Assembly: GCA_019925095.2 (NCBI GenBank)
Contig: CM034389.1
Span: 2,564,001-2,628,000, forward strand
Reading direction: 5' to 3'
Origin: Dendrolimus kikuchii
Taxonomy: Eukaryota; Arthropoda; Insecta; Lepidoptera; Lasiocampidae
Length of the DNA stretch: 64,000 bases
Position 1 is the stretch's first letter. Every line of letters begins with the position of its first letter. Below, piece by piece: positions 11,431 through 23,065 of the stretch. A model generated the notes under the pieces. The model had not been told where the DNA came from and did no database searches. It worked only from the letters and a program-made list of their open reading frames with translations. Position numbers and translations under genes: made by a program.

Positions 11431-11745
11431 TAGGATGAAGAAAATATACCTTGTTGCTTTCAGGGATTTATTGTCGTACTATTAGCTCTTGAATGCTGGT
11501 CTTGATTGCAACTCGATCACAAAGTATTTGTGAGCATTACTTATACTGATGTTATTATATTAAAGTAGCCTAACGTAGGCCGCAGCGTCAGCAAAACGCT
11601 GTGCATTGAACCGTACAGACTGCTTCAGAGCATAAGTTTAATTAGCAACGAAGAGACATTTTTACATTCATGTGTTCTGTTCGCGGCCCGATACAATTCT
11701 GTCTTCCTTTGTTTTGGGAGGCGTTCTACGATTTTTTTTAATCTT
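11431..11745. other. unassigned sequence
   Basis: No feature recognised. Confidence 0.35.
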
Positions 11746-11989
11746 ATACTAATACATAAAGCTGAAGAGTTTGTTTGAACGCGCTAATCTCAGGAACTGC
11801 TTGTCTGATTTAAAAAAAATATTTAGTGTTAGATAGCCCATTTATCGAGGAAGGCTATAGGCTATATATCATCACGCTAAGATCTATAGGAGCGGAGCAC
11901 CAATGAAAAATATTTCAAAATCGGGGGGTCTTTTTTAACGTACTTTTTATTAACTATTCCACGCGGACAAAGTCGCAGGCAGAAGCTAG
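11746..11989 (+). mobile_element. Helitron-like element
   Basis: Ends 'gcggacaaagtcgcaggcagaagCTAG|T', the usual 3' end with a short GC hairpin just inside CTAG. Its first half is homologous (inverted) to the 139-bp tandem units at 1-370. Confidence 0.65.
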
Positions 11990-12009
11990 TGAATTATGTT
12001 TCTTTATAT

Positions 12010-12393
12010 TGTTACAAGTTAGCCCCCCAGCAAAGACAAATTCCACAAAGCACGCCATTACCTGTCGGCATTTGAACCAATTGTAATACCTTTATGATTG
12101 TCTTCTTTTGTTTACTTATTTATTGATTATTGTGGAGAACAGCCTATTGTACTCGTTTATGGCCGTTTGCAGGCATAATTAGTCAGGTGTGCGGATTAGG
12201 ATTTCTAGGAAATTAAGTCGACGTTACGGGCGGGCACACTTGTACTTGTGAAGTATAAAACGACGGCAAGATGGAGAGAGGAGGAGTCAAAGCGATAACA
12301 CAAGCGAGGCAAGACGTGTATACTTTTTAGTGACGGACTTTGCGCGTGTTATTGAATTTTGCATTACAGTTGGACTTATTGCGTCCGGTTATA
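12010..12393 (+). mobile_element. solo LTR L1, 3' end lost at a mariner
   Basis: Begins TGTTACAAG after ATAT and runs to 'gcgtccggttata', where a mariner starts. The last ~90 bp of the LTR do not resume after the mariner, so a deletion followed or accompanied insertion. Confidence 0.7.
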
Positions 12394-13677
12394 TTAGGTT
12401 GGGGAAAAAGTTTCTTAACATTTTATATAAAAATTCAAAAGGTTTTTTATAAAGTTTATTTACATTTGACTAAAGTATGTAGGTGCCATTTTGTTGGATA
12501 ACTTTTTGCCATCTTGTAGGTAGGGACGTGATCCCATTGCTATAAAAATTTTGGGGCTTCTGATCAAAAAACTGCGACATGTGGTTTTGGCAGTCCTCTC
12601 GTGGTTTTAACCTGATACTGCCTAAGGAATTCTGCAGAGACCGAAACAGGTAAAAATCTGAAGGTGCAAGGTCAGGACTATACGGCGGATGTATTAACAC
12701 CTCCCAGCCAAACTCTCGTAGTTTTTGCTGAGTGGTTAAAGTTGTGTGAGGTCTAGCGTTGTCATGGTGAAAAACCACACCCCTTCTGTTGATTAATTCC
12801 GGCCGCTTTCTCTCAACTTTTTGCTTTAATCTCATCAGTTGTTCGCAGTACAGTTCAGAATCGATCGTCCTGCCTGGCGGTAACAGCTTATAATGAATAA
12901 TGCCCTTCCAATCCCACCATACACACAGCATCACCTTGTTGCTAGTTAACCCGGGTTTCGCCACAGTCTGTGAAGCCTGACCGGCCTTTTACCACGATCT
13001 TTTTCGCACGTTCTTGTCATACGTGATCCACTTTTCATCACCAGTTATCAGCTTCTTCAAAAATGGTTCGGTTTCATTACGTCGTAATAAAGAATCACAA
13101 ATGAGTACACGGTGCATTAGGTTTCTTTCAGTGAGCTCATGAGGCACCCAAATATCGAGCTTTTTTGTGCACCCAGCTTTTTTCAAATGCGCCAAAACCG
13201 TTTTGTGGTCAATTCCCAGTTCTCCAGCTACATCGTAACTACTAATATGCCGAATTTGCTCGACTTTTTAAAAAATGGCATCAATTTTGTCCGTAACAGG
13301 GCGACTAAAGTGACGTGCATCTTTGATATCAAAATTTCCGGATTGAAAACGCTTAAACAAAATTTGCGTTAATTTCACAGATACTGAATTAGGTCCATAA
13401 ACATCACAAATTTTTTTCGCGGCTTGTGTTATATTTTTAATTTTTTTGTAGTAAAATTTTAAAATGTATCGAATTTCTTCATTAGATTCACTCATTTTAA
13501 CAATAAGAAAAACAAATGAAAATCACACATTTTCCTAATTTGAATTTGGAATTATCTTCTTTACAATTAAAACTTTTTAATGATACCAAAACCAGCCAGA
13601 TACAAATGGTATAGCCAAAGAGATCTTATTACAAGTACATACATACTATATGCCAAAAGACTTTTTCCCCAACTTAT
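12394..13677 (-). mobile_element. mariner transposon, near full length
   Basis: Terminal inverted repeats TTAGGTTGGGGAAAAAGT... (left) and the inverse '...actttttccccaactta' (right) flank about 1.28 kb. TA dinucleotides adjoin both ends, as expected of mariner insertion at TA; exact ends are uncertain by 1-2 bp. A sister copy is at 40178-41463. Confidence 0.85.
12470..13495 (-). pseudogene. mariner transposase pseudogene
   Basis: A single reading frame of 341 codons, about the family's normal length, broken by two nonsense codons at 13268-13270 (after KIDAIF) and 12989-12991 (after RKRSW). The N-terminal half carries the helix-turn-helix DNA-binding region; the catalytic triad is visible: D in ITGDEKW, D in HHDNARPH, and D in YSPDLAPSD, with 34 residues between the last two (DD34D). 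Comparison with the copy at 40362-41386 indicates both stops are point substitutions. The enzyme would cut and paste the element at TA sites; this copy cannot make it. Confidence 0.9.
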
Positions 13678-14079
13678 TATATAAAGATATAGATAAGTTA
13701 CACTGGAGAACATTTTTTGAAAGTTATTGTAGGGGTTATTTTTATATGTGTGGTGCGACGATGATGTTACTGAGAGTGACGCACCACTGGCGAGAGCTCA
13801 TGGCTTCATCGCCGCGGGAGCAAGGCTCAACACCTGGAGGGTAACAAAATAATACGCCAATATTGTGCTCTAGACGTAATTGTTGCTTTATTAATTTAAC
13901 ATTACACTTAAGACTATATATACATAAATCTTAACTGCTACGTGAAACTATGTAAAACCTAAACCTATTCTTAGATGCATCTCCGAAGGTTTTCTTCAGT
14001 TTTCTGTATTGATAGATTTTGACACGTACGTGAGTATACATATAACTTAAAATTTAAATTTACTTCCTAATCTATAATA
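13678..14079. other. repeat W scrap and unassigned sequence
   Basis: 13694-13730 ('agttacactggagaacattt') matches repeat W (16926-17100). The GC-rich stretch 13750-13845 has no recognised match; the rest is AT-rich. Confidence 0.4.
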
Positions 14080-14392
14080 AATCCGTGCAGGAACGGAGAA
14101 AGAATACAATTTCCTGCGGCCGGGCGGCCTGTCGTAAAAGGCAACTAAACAACCCACAGCCAGGTGGTAGGGCATTTGCCCGACTGGATGGCTACCACCC
14201 CTGGTCTAGAGCATGCCGCCATAACAACTTTGAGTTGTGTTCCGGCATTAGTGACTAGGTTCCAGACTTACTTAAGAGAGCAGCAGCGCATTTGTAGCAC
14301 CTTTGGTGTTGCAAATGTCCATAGGCGATGGTAACCGCTTTCCATCCAGTGGGCCGTCTGCCTGTCTGCTGAACTCCTGCAATAAAAAAAAT
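14080..14392 (+). mobile_element. SINE-A retroposon
   Basis: Full-length copy from 'atccgtgcaggaacgg' to poly-A. Confidence 0.8.
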
Positions 14393-14402
14393 AACAAAAA
14401 TA

Positions 14403-14816
14403 GGACACCGCTTCGCAATGTATTATCGCTGTTTAAGGAGATAAAGCTGCAAGAAACTCCCCAGTAATACGTGTAGATAAAAAACCTTCTTCATACTTAT
14501 CTGTGTCATGCTTGCATATTAACATCGTCTAGTCATCACGTCGCCCAATAAACCATACATTTAAATATATGACGACATATCATAAAGTCAAATTATTGTA
14601 ATATGTAAGTCAGGCGTGCCACGCCGCCAAAAATTCTATATTCCATACGCAAGAAAATCATATATTCATATATCTAGGACTCGTCTACAATACATCATTA
14701 TCGATGATTACAATTTTTTATATATTTTATGATATATTTGGCCTACATATTTTGATTGTACTGATTACTCGTTAGGGAGATTCGGTCTATTGGGTTATTT
14801 GATTTATTTTAATATA
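14403..14816. other. repeat W scrap, otherwise unassigned
   Basis: 14409-14475 ('cgcttcgcaatgtattatcg', 'aactccccagtaatacgt') matches the end of repeat W near 17030-17095. The remainder is unrecognised. Confidence 0.4.
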
Positions 14817-15235
14817 AGAAAGCTAAAGTGGCGATGGATAGGACATATGACAAGAGAGAGTAAAGAAATCTGGACAAAAACATTGGCAGAATGGCAACCA
14901 ATGGAAAGAGGAGAAGAAGACGACTATGACAAGAGAGATTAAAAAAATATGGATATAAATATTGCCAGAATGGGAACCAACGGAAAGAGGAGATGACGAT
15001 TATGACAAGAGATATCAAAGAAATATGGACATAAATATTGTCAGAATGGCAACCAATGGAAAGAGTAGAGAAGATGATTATGACAAGAGATAGCAAAGAA
15101 ATATGGACATAAATATTGTCAGAATGGCAACCAATGGAAAGAGTAGAGAAGATGATTATGACAAGAGATAGCAAAGAAATATTGACACAAATATTGGCAA
15201 AATGGCAACCGGCCTGGTCAGGGGGGTGCTCTCTG
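14817..15235 (+). repeat. 78-bp tandem repeat in a LINE remnant
   Basis: The first unit encodes KLKWRWIGHMTRESKEIWTK, typical of RTE-type LINE C-termini. A segment beginning 'atgacaagaga' then recurs at 14847, 14926, 15002, 15080 and 15158 (period 76-79 bp). The last two units are almost identical. It looks like a LINE fragment that expanded in tandem. Confidence 0.75.
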
Positions 15236-15306
15236 TCCGCAATGAGTTTGATATAGATTCTGGTCAGGGGGGTGCTCTCTGTCCGCAATGAGTTTGATAT
15301 AGATTT
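15213..15306 (+). repeat. 46-bp direct duplication of a repeat Y end
   Basis: 'ctggtcaggggggtgctctc' through 'tttgatatagat' occurs twice in a row; the sequence also ends repeat Y at 28060-28085. Confidence 0.75.
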
Positions 15307-15363
15307 CATATACATTTCTGTACATAAAAATCATTTTTAGTGAATATAAAATATTATATGAAA

Positions 15364-15983
15364 CTAGCTGACCCGGCAAACTTCGTACCGCCTCAGAATC
15401 AATAAATAAAAAAGCTGAATGATAATTACTAGCAGAAGGTGATGTCAGGAGCCGTAAGAACAGACGAGCGTGCATGACAAGAGTTATAAAAGTTAAAGAA
15501 GCAAGTGAGGTGTGTAAGAACAAGCCTGAATGGCGCTCTGTTGTTCGTGCCTACCCCGCAAGGGAACTGGCGTGAAGTTATGTATGTATGAATGATAATT
15601 GCAGAATGTTTCAACTTTAGTAAAAAAATGTTGTCAAAACTTAACCGGAAAGAACATCAAACGTTTGACATTCAAAACCAAAAAAAAATGAACAAAAGTT
15701 CACTTTTAAATTTAATTTGATTTCTGAACGACTTGTAAATTTAATTGATTTCTAAACGACGGGACGAACATCAAATGTTTGACAGGTAGGAATAGTTTCT
15801 AAGGGAAAGCGAAATTGTTGTTTTTACTATATTCCAAGCATTTTTTCATATTTACTCACGTTTTAAACCTTCCCTGGACTTCCACAAATAATTCAAAACC
15901 AAAATTAGCCAAATCAGTCCAAGCGTTCTCGAGTTTTAGCGAGACTTACGAACAGCAATTGATTTTTATATATAAAAGAAGAT
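15364..15983 (-). mobile_element. Helitron-like element interrupted by RTE-A
   Basis: On the plus strand it starts CTAGCTGACCCGGCAAACTT and ends 'atttttatatataaaaga', the inverse of a Helitron-like element. RTE-A at 15428-15588 sits inside. Confidence 0.6.
15428..15588 (+). mobile_element. RTE-A LINE, 161-bp 3' fragment
   Basis: Target duplication 'tgaatgataatt' at 15416-15427 and 15589-15600 is exact. Confidence 0.9.
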
Positions 15984-16057
15984 ATTTAGATGTATTTCTT
16001 TCTATGGATATCAATCAAATATCAACAATTCCTTTTGTATATTATTGTTTGTTTGAG

Positions 16058-16509
16058 ACATTGCTCACGTATGGAAGCGAGAGTTGGGTATGGAAGAGAG
16101 AGCATGAAAGTAGAGTAAACGCGGTCGAGATGCGAGCACTGCGCAAAATCTGCGGAGTGACTCTCGCGGACCGCGTTCGTAATACCGAAGTAAGAAAGAG
16201 AGTTGGTCTGAAAGAGAGTGTCGGGGTGAAGGTAAGGAAAGGAATGCTCCGGTGATAGAATGACTAAACAGATATACAATGCAAAAGTGGATGGATGCAG
16301 AAGTCGTGAAAGGCCACGACACACCTTCCATGATCAAATTGATCGTGTACTAGCGGAGGGTGATGTCAGGAGGCTTAAGAACAGACGAGTGTGCATGACA
16401 AGAGTTATGAATGTCAAAGAAGCAAGTGAGGTGTGTAAGAATGGGCCTAAATGGCGCTCTGTTGTTCGTGCCTACCCCGCAAGGGAACTGGCGTGAAGTT
16501 ATGTATGTA
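16058..16509 (+). mobile_element. RTE-A LINE, 3' fragment with internal deletion
   Basis: Exact target duplication 'tgtttgtttgag' (16046-16057, 16510-16521). The coding region lacks the WFGHVERMHDE codons ('ctccggtg|atagaatgac' near 16252), which other copies retain. Confidence 0.9.
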
Positions 16510-16521
16510 TGTTTGTTTGAG

Positions 16522-16925
16522 TAATAATAGATTCCAGTTCTAAGAAAATTATTCTCGTTTATATTGTTATTTACACAGCTTTATTATTAACGTTATATTC
16601 AATTGATCCAATATTCAATGATATATTATATTATTACAATAAGTCTAGACGTTTCGAAGTTTAAGGTCAATTAGCTTTTGGATTTTGTTCAAGTTTGTAT
16701 TCATTAACTTTTGACCACTCGACAAAATGGAACTTCGGCAATTAGGGAATTTATACGTATTAAATAAAAGTAATAAATTATTTAAACTTTAATCGCGAAT
16801 TTGAAAATATTTGGCGAATTAAATAGTTGAAAAGAAATGAATAGTACTGACGTAAGTAAATCTTTGGTTCTTTGAACTGTTAAACTAAGTGCCTTGACCA
16901 TAAACTTAAATTTAGACGATTCATA
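16522..16925. other. unassigned AT-rich sequence
   Basis: Nothing recognised. Confidence 0.35.
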
Positions 16926-17100
16926 TCAAATTCAAATTCAAAAGTATTTATTCAATATAAGTTCCACTGGAGAACACTTTTTGAAGGTCATACATGTAAG
17001 TTAACTTCCTATTCTATGTACACCGCTCCGCAACGTGTTGATGCTGTAAAGGAGGAGAAGCGGCAATAAACTCCCCAGCAACACGTCTAGCTTAATATTG
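16926..17100 (+). repeat. interspersed repeat W
   Basis: Contains 'aaattcaaaagtatttattc', 'ggagaacactttttgaaggt' and 'aggagaagcggcaa'. Copies or scraps at 13694, 14409, 49268-49430 and 53336-53430. Confidence 0.55.
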
Positions 17101-17334
17101 TTTTTCTTTATATTTCATATTCTATTTATATCTCAAATTCTTTTTTTTAATAAGTTTTGTACAGAAGTATGTTACAGAATTACTTTTTGAAGAATTAATG
17201 GAGTTGTAGCAAACAATGTATACTCAATAAGACCAAGACACAATAAAAGGAAAAAAAATGTTATAGTTATAATAATGACATGCAATATGTCTCCGTCTAT
17301 CTGTCTTTCCCTTCCCTTCTATCATCAGAGAACC

Positions 17335-17532
17335 AGACGCACCGGCACGTGGCTCCGATATATGGTGGATATTCCACCTATAAGAACGAAGCGCTTTACA
17401 TTTAGCTTCATCATACCAACCGCAAAGGAGTAGAACTCATTGCCGGGGTCTGTCTTACCCGATACTAATAACCTGGGTGTCTTCAAGTTCTGTATGAATA
17501 GGTACCTTCTAGATAAGCGTGCCCCATCCTAG
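17335..17532 (+). pseudogene. LINE ORF2 C-terminal remnant
   Basis: Reads RRTGTWLRYMVDIPPIRTKR, then FTFSFIIPTAKE, a nonsense codon where tryptophan is expected, NSLPGSVLPDTNNLGVFK, and a natural stop after LLDKRAPS. The 'xxWNSLP' motif and spacing are those of the tail of Jockey/CR1-type LINE reverse transcriptases. No upstream RT domain remains. Confidence 0.7.
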
Positions 17533-17550
17533 AACATATCTACTATATAA

Positions 17551-17852
17551 GCCGCGCGGCCTATGGTAAGAGGCGACTTAACAACCCACAGCCAGGTGGT
17601 AGGGCATTTGCCCGACTGGATGGCTACCACCCCTGGTCTAAAGTATAATAATACTATATATATATATATATAGTATCTATACCGACATAACAACTTTGAG
17701 TTGTGTTCAGTGGCCAGGTTCTAGACTCCCTTAATAGAGCAGCAGCGCATTTGTAGCACGTTTGGTGTTGTAAATGTCTATAGGCGATGGTAACCGCTTT
17801 CCATCAAGTGGGCCGTCTACCTGTCTGCTGATCTCCTGCAATAAAAAAAAAA
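17551..17852 (+). mobile_element. SINE-A, 5'-truncated, with AT microsatellite
   Basis: Begins at the 'gcggcct' block, lacks the first 40 bp, and carries a (TA)n insertion at 17646-17675. Confidence 0.75.
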
Positions 17853-17939
17853 CTTATTTTCACAGCTGACAAAGTGTTACATCCTATACAATCGCTTACG
17901 TAGTTTTATATAGTCTATTAAATTATGGCATTATTATCT

Positions 17940-18270
17940 ATATATTAAAACGCGAAGCAATAACTTTGTACCCCTTTTTACGAAAATTACGTGGACGGAG
18001 GAGTATGAAATTTCGCACACTTATAGTTTATATAGAGAGGAAGCGACGAATGCTAATATTTTATTAAAATTATGCATAAATAATATATTAAATCAATAAA
18101 AAAAAACATTACACACACTACCATGCATTTGACACGCACACGCATATATACTCTTTTGTTTATTGCTAAAGTCAAATTAACAGTTTAGCCTTGGCGAAAT
18201 CTGTGATTAAAGAAGTATAAGTCTTTGAAATTAATTATTATGGTCAAACGACCACGGGCGACATCTCCTT
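17940..18270 (+). repeat. interspersed repeat X (Helitron-like)
   Basis: 'tattaaaacgcgaagcaata' through 'cgaccacgggcgac'. The same sequence recurs at 52730-53330, and its end 'ctagtggtcgcccgtggtcg' at 35043-35078 suggests a CTAG terminus. Confidence 0.6.
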
Positions 18271-18379
18271 TAAATACATATGAGCTGCCATATATTTTAC
18301 GATACCAACACAAATTACTACACGTCTGTGAAACGCACAGACGCAAAGCACTTGTGTATATTAAATAAGTTTACACACA

Positions 18380-18708
18380 TACATACGTACATAACTTCAC
18401 GCCAGTTCCTTTGCGGGGTAGGCACGAACAATAGAGTGCCATTTAGGCTTATTCTTACACACCTCACTTGCCTCTTTGACATTCATAACTCTTGTCATGC
18501 AAGCTCGTCTGTTCTTAAGGCTCCTGACATCACCTTCTGCTAGTACACGATCAATTTGATCATGGAAGGTGTGTCGTGGCCTTCCACGACTTCTGCATCC
18601 ATCCACTTTTGCATTGTATATCTGTTTAGTCATTCTTTCATCATGCATTCATTCCACATGCCCGAACCACCGGAGCATTCCTTTCCTTACCTTCACCCCG
18701 ACACTCTC
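18380..18708 (-). mobile_element. RTE-A LINE, 3' fragment
   Basis: Exact 13-bp target duplication 'aagtttacacaca' (18367-18379, 18709-18721). Confidence 0.9.
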
Positions 18709-18886
18709 AAGTTTACACACACTAGTTTAAAAAAAATGCTCACTTCATATGACCCTTGTCCTCGCGTAGACTCCGTCTATACATTTCTTTAGTCTACGAT
18801 TGTGAAACTTACATATGCAGATGGACAATTCTATAATAAAAGTACATCTATACATTTTACAATTAATTAATTTAACAATATTAGAT

Positions 18887-19151
18887 GCATGATGAAAGAA
18901 TGACTAAACAGATATACAATGCAAAAGTGGATGGATGCAGAAGTCGTGGAAGGCCACGACACACCTTCCATGATCAAATCGATCGTGTACTAGCAGAAGG
19001 TGATGTCAGGAGCTTTAAGAACAGACGAGCGTGCATGACAAGGGTTATGAATGTGAAAGAAGCAAGTGAGGTGTGTAAGAATAAGCCTAAATGGCGCTCT
19101 GTTGTTCGTGCCTACCCCGCAAGGGAACTGGCGTGAAGTTATGTATGTATG
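18887..19151 (+). mobile_element. RTE-A LINE, 3' fragment
   Basis: Target duplication 'tattagat' (18879-18886, 19152-19159). The 83-codon tail is uninterrupted. Confidence 0.9.
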
Positions 19152-19159
19152 TATTAGAT

Positions 19160-19580
19160 ATATCACATAGACACTAGCGCCACTTACATCTACAAGAATA
19201 TCTATAGTGTTTTCTTCGAAAACTTGGCTCGTTGACATTGTGAACGGTCGAATGGTTTATAAGCCTTATGATATCCCAAATCTGAACTAGTTTATTTGGC
19301 TTAGATATTTTTCTAGAGAATTAGGTATTGATATTGAACTAGGTTAAGGTCAACCGAATGTCAAAGTATTTAAGATTTACCCACCTTTTTGGAAATTACA
19401 TTGTTTTGTTTACCCTAAAACGGTACTTGAGATTAATGAAGATAATTTATAGAAGTAGTTCTCAGCCAATTTGTTTCAGGGTATCCGATGAACGAATAGA
19501 AGAAGTTAAGACGGAGCGTACCTGAAGAAAAGCGTTAAATTAAGCCTTTGTTAAAACTTGTGTGCATTAACTATATAGTA
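19160..19580. other. unassigned sequence
   Basis: Nothing recognised. Confidence 0.35.
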
Positions 19581-20098
19581 CTAGCTGCTGCCCGTGCCTT
19601 CGCTGGCGTTGATATTGTTACGAGTTGCAGGACTCGAATTAAAATGCCGTTGGAATCATTATAGAGTTTATTAGAACTATACAAACACGTATAACACAGG
19701 TACAAATATAACTGAACACAACCAGTCCAAACTTAATGCACGATTCAATAACACGCGCAAAGTCCGTCACTAAATAGATTACCGAATACTCGACTGCCTC
19801 ATCTCTCAATTGGGGCATTGCTTTATACTGTACAGATGCAATGTGTCTGCTCGGCCGCGTGCACCGAATTTCCTAGAATCAGAAAATCAGAAAGTATACA
19901 AAAGAAGTTCAAATGCCGAAAGGTAATAAAATGCAGCTGTGAATTTGTCTTTGTCGGTCGTAAGAATATTATCCCACGGGCACCGCACATTTTTCTGGGA
20001 TAAAAGTAGCCTATGTGCTATTCCAGACTATAGTTTATCTCTCTGCTAAATTTCATCCAGATCCATTCAGCCATTCTGGTGTGATTGAATAAAAAACA
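19581..20098 (-). mobile_element. Helitron-like element split by a solo LTR
   Basis: CTAG at 19581 followed by 'ctgctgcccgtgccttcgct'; after the LTR it resumes 'cccacgggcaccgcacattt' and 'gataaaagtagcctatgtgc'. Confidence 0.6.
19616..19965 (-). mobile_element. solo LTR L1
   Basis: 350 bp from TGTTACGAG to GTCGTAAGA, flanked by ATAT (19612-19615, 19966-19969). Internally shorter than the ~440-500-bp copies. Confidence 0.75.
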
Positions 20099-20266
20099 TC
20101 ATCCTTTACGCCGTCAAGCCAGCAAGCATTTCTCTTCGACCGGGACCTGGCGGAAGCGGCATGGCTAGACATTTCAGCTAGGTCTCTTGTATATATTAAG
20201 CTATTCGAGATGTTCCACTCAGAAAGGTCGTCAGTAAACGATATATAGGTATATAAACCCATATAT

Positions 20267-20543
20267 GAATGCATGATGAAAGAATGACTAAACAGATATA
20301 CAATGCAAAAGTGGATGGATGCAGAAGTCGTGGAAGGCCACGACACACCTTCCATGATCAAATTGATCGTGTACTAGCAGTAGGTGATGTCAGGAGTCTT
20401 AAGAACAGACGAGCTTGCATGACAAGAGTTATGAATGTCAAAGAGGCAAGTGAGGTGTGTAAGAATAAGCCTAAATGGCACTCTGTGGTTCGTGCCTACC
20501 CCGCAAGGGAACTGGCGTGAAGTTATGTATGTATGTATGTATG
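20267..20543 (+). mobile_element. RTE-A LINE, 3' fragment
   Basis: Exact 13-bp target duplication 'taaacccatatat' (20254-20266, 20544-20556). Confidence 0.9.
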
Positions 20544-21230
20544 TAAACCCATATATATAAAATCGTCGTCATATATTAAGCACTTAAGAAATTCCGTAAC
20601 ATGATCGTCGTAAAACTTTGTTATTACTACGATACATTAGCTGATATTTATGACATGTAGGTACATTGTTTATCTCTAGGAATACCATATCGAAAAAATA
20701 TTTTTTGGGATATTTGAAGAAAACTTTGGACTTATAAAATATAATGGTGGATTTGTCCTTATAGTTAGATATATTGAAGGACGCTTGTATTTTTGCCTTG
20801 GGCGCCGTACCTTTTTAACCCAAGGTGTTGTTACTACCCCCTAAGAGCTGTGCATTCCTCGTATACAGCGCTGTACATTTTTCGCATAAGGCGTTGTATA
20901 TTTTTGGACCAGGATGCCCTACATTCCTTGCGTACGGCGCTGTACATTTTTCGCATTTCGTATATCTTTTGACCAGAGCGTCCTATAATTTTCACCTATA
21001 ACGTCGTACCTTTTCCACCTAAGGCACTATACATTTCTCGCCTCGAGCGCCATAATTATGTCGACCAGGGCATCGATAATCCTAAAACTCTGCAATGCAT
21101 TAATTACGGTTATAATACTATACTGTGTGCGACGACGTAGATTTTTCACCCAGACACATTTCTCGCCTAGGGCGCTATAATTATCTAGAACAGGGCATCG
21201 GTAATCTTAAAACTCTGCAATGCACTAAAT

Positions 21231-21691
21231 TGTTACAACCTAGGCACCGACAAAGACAAATTCCACGTACGGATCTGTAGAAACACATTTTATTACCTGT
21301 CGTATATATCGTCTTCTTTTGTTCACTTATTTATTGGCATATGTTTTTATTTATTGTGGAGAATAGGCTATTGTCCTATTGTACTCGCTCATTAGCATCA
21401 TTAGCCAGGTGTTACGGATTATTTTGCATTTGTGAAGTATAAAACGACGGGCTGATGGACAGAGGGGGGCAGTCAAGCTACGACTGCGATACGGGCGTGA
21501 CGTGTGTACATTCGGGAATCTAATAGTGACGGACTTTGCGCGTTTTATTGAATTACGACCTTCTGCATTACGTTTTGGATTTGTTGTGTTCGGTTATATT
21601 CGTACTTGTGTTATACGTGTTTGTATAGTTCTAGTAAACTCTGTAGTAATTCTAACGACATTTTAATTCGAGTCCCGCTAAACTCGTAACA
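21231..21691 (+). mobile_element. solo LTR L1, complete
   Basis: 461 bp from TGTTACAAC to CTCGTAACA inside the satellite. The 4-bp flanks are AAAT and ATAT, so the duplication is imperfect. Contains a TATA-like 'gtataaaacg' and a downstream 'gtaaactct' region. Confidence 0.75.
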
Positions 21692-22752
21692 ATATTGTAA
21701 TATGTGCCACGCCGTACATTTTTCTCCAAAGTACATTTCTCGCCTCCAGCGCCATAATTATATCGACCAGGGCATCGGTAATCTTAAAACTCTTCAGTGC
21801 ACTAATTAAGGCCATAATATTATTGTGTCGGACGCAGTACATTTTTCACCCAGGGCACATTTCTCGCCTCCAGCGCCATAATTATGTCGACCAGGGCATC
21901 GGTAATCTTAAAACTCTTCAATGTACTAATTAAGGCCATAATATTATTGTTTCGGACGCAGTACATTTTTCACCCAGGGCACATTTCTCGCCTCCAGCGC
22001 CATAATTATGTCGACCAGGGCATCGGTAATCTTAAAACTCTTCAATGTACTAATTAAGGCCATAATATTATTGTTTCGGACGCAGTACATTTTTCACCCA
22101 GGGCACATTTCTCGCCTCCAGCGCCATAATTATGTCGACCAGGGCATCGGTAATCTTAAAACTCTTCAATGTACTAATTAAGGCCATAATATTATTGTTT
22201 CGGACGCAGTACATTTTTCACCCAGGGCACATTTCTCGCCTCCAGCGCCATAATTATGTCGACCAGGGCATCGGTAATCTTAAAACTCTTCAATGTACTA
22301 ATTAAGGCCATAATATTATTGTTTCGGACGCAGTACATTTTTCACCCAGGGCACATTTCTCGCCTCCAGCGCCATAATTATGTCGACCAGGGCATCGGTA
22401 ATCTTAAAACTCTTCAATGTACTAATTAAGGCCATAATATTATTGTTTCGGACGCAGTACATTTTTCACCCAGGGCACATTTCTCGCCTCCAGCGCCATA
22501 ATTATGTCGACCAGGGCATCGGTAATCTTAAAACTCTTCAATGTACTAATTAAGGCCATAATATTATTGTGTCGGACGCAGTACATTTTTCACCCAGGGC
22601 ACATTTCTCGCCTCCAGCGCCATAATTATGTCGACCAGGGCATCGGTAATCTTAAAACTCTTCAATGTACTAATTAAGGCCATAATATTATTGTTTCGGA
22701 CGCAGTACATTTTTGCACCCAGGGCACATTTCTCGCCTCGAGCACCATTTTT

Positions 22753-23065
22753 TATCCGTGCAGGAACGGAGAAAGAATACAATTTCCTGCGGCCTGGCGG
22801 CCTGTCGTAAGAGGCGACTAAATAACCCACAGCCAGGTGGTAGGGCATTTGCTCGACTGGATGGCGGCCACCCCTGGTCTAGAGTATGCCGCCATAACAA
22901 CCTTGTGTTGTGTTCCGGCATTAGTGACCAGGTTCCAGTCTCCCTTAAGAGAGCAGCAGCGCATTTGTAGCACCTTTGGTGTTGCAAATGTCCATAGGCG
23001 ATGGTAACCGCTTTCTATCCAGTGGACCTTCTGCCTGTCTGCTGAACTCCTGCAATAAAAAAAAA
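22753..23065 (+). mobile_element. SINE-A inserted in satellite
   Basis: The monomer is interrupted after 'gcaccat' and resumes 'ccataattatgtcgacc', implying a 4-bp (ccat) duplication. Confidence 0.85.

Noticed and set aside
21703..22746. CRISPR-like regular spacing at 124 bp (and 94 bp at 36465-38135)
   Set aside because: Whole units repeat with no variable spacers, and the DNA is eukaryotic; these are ordinary satellites.
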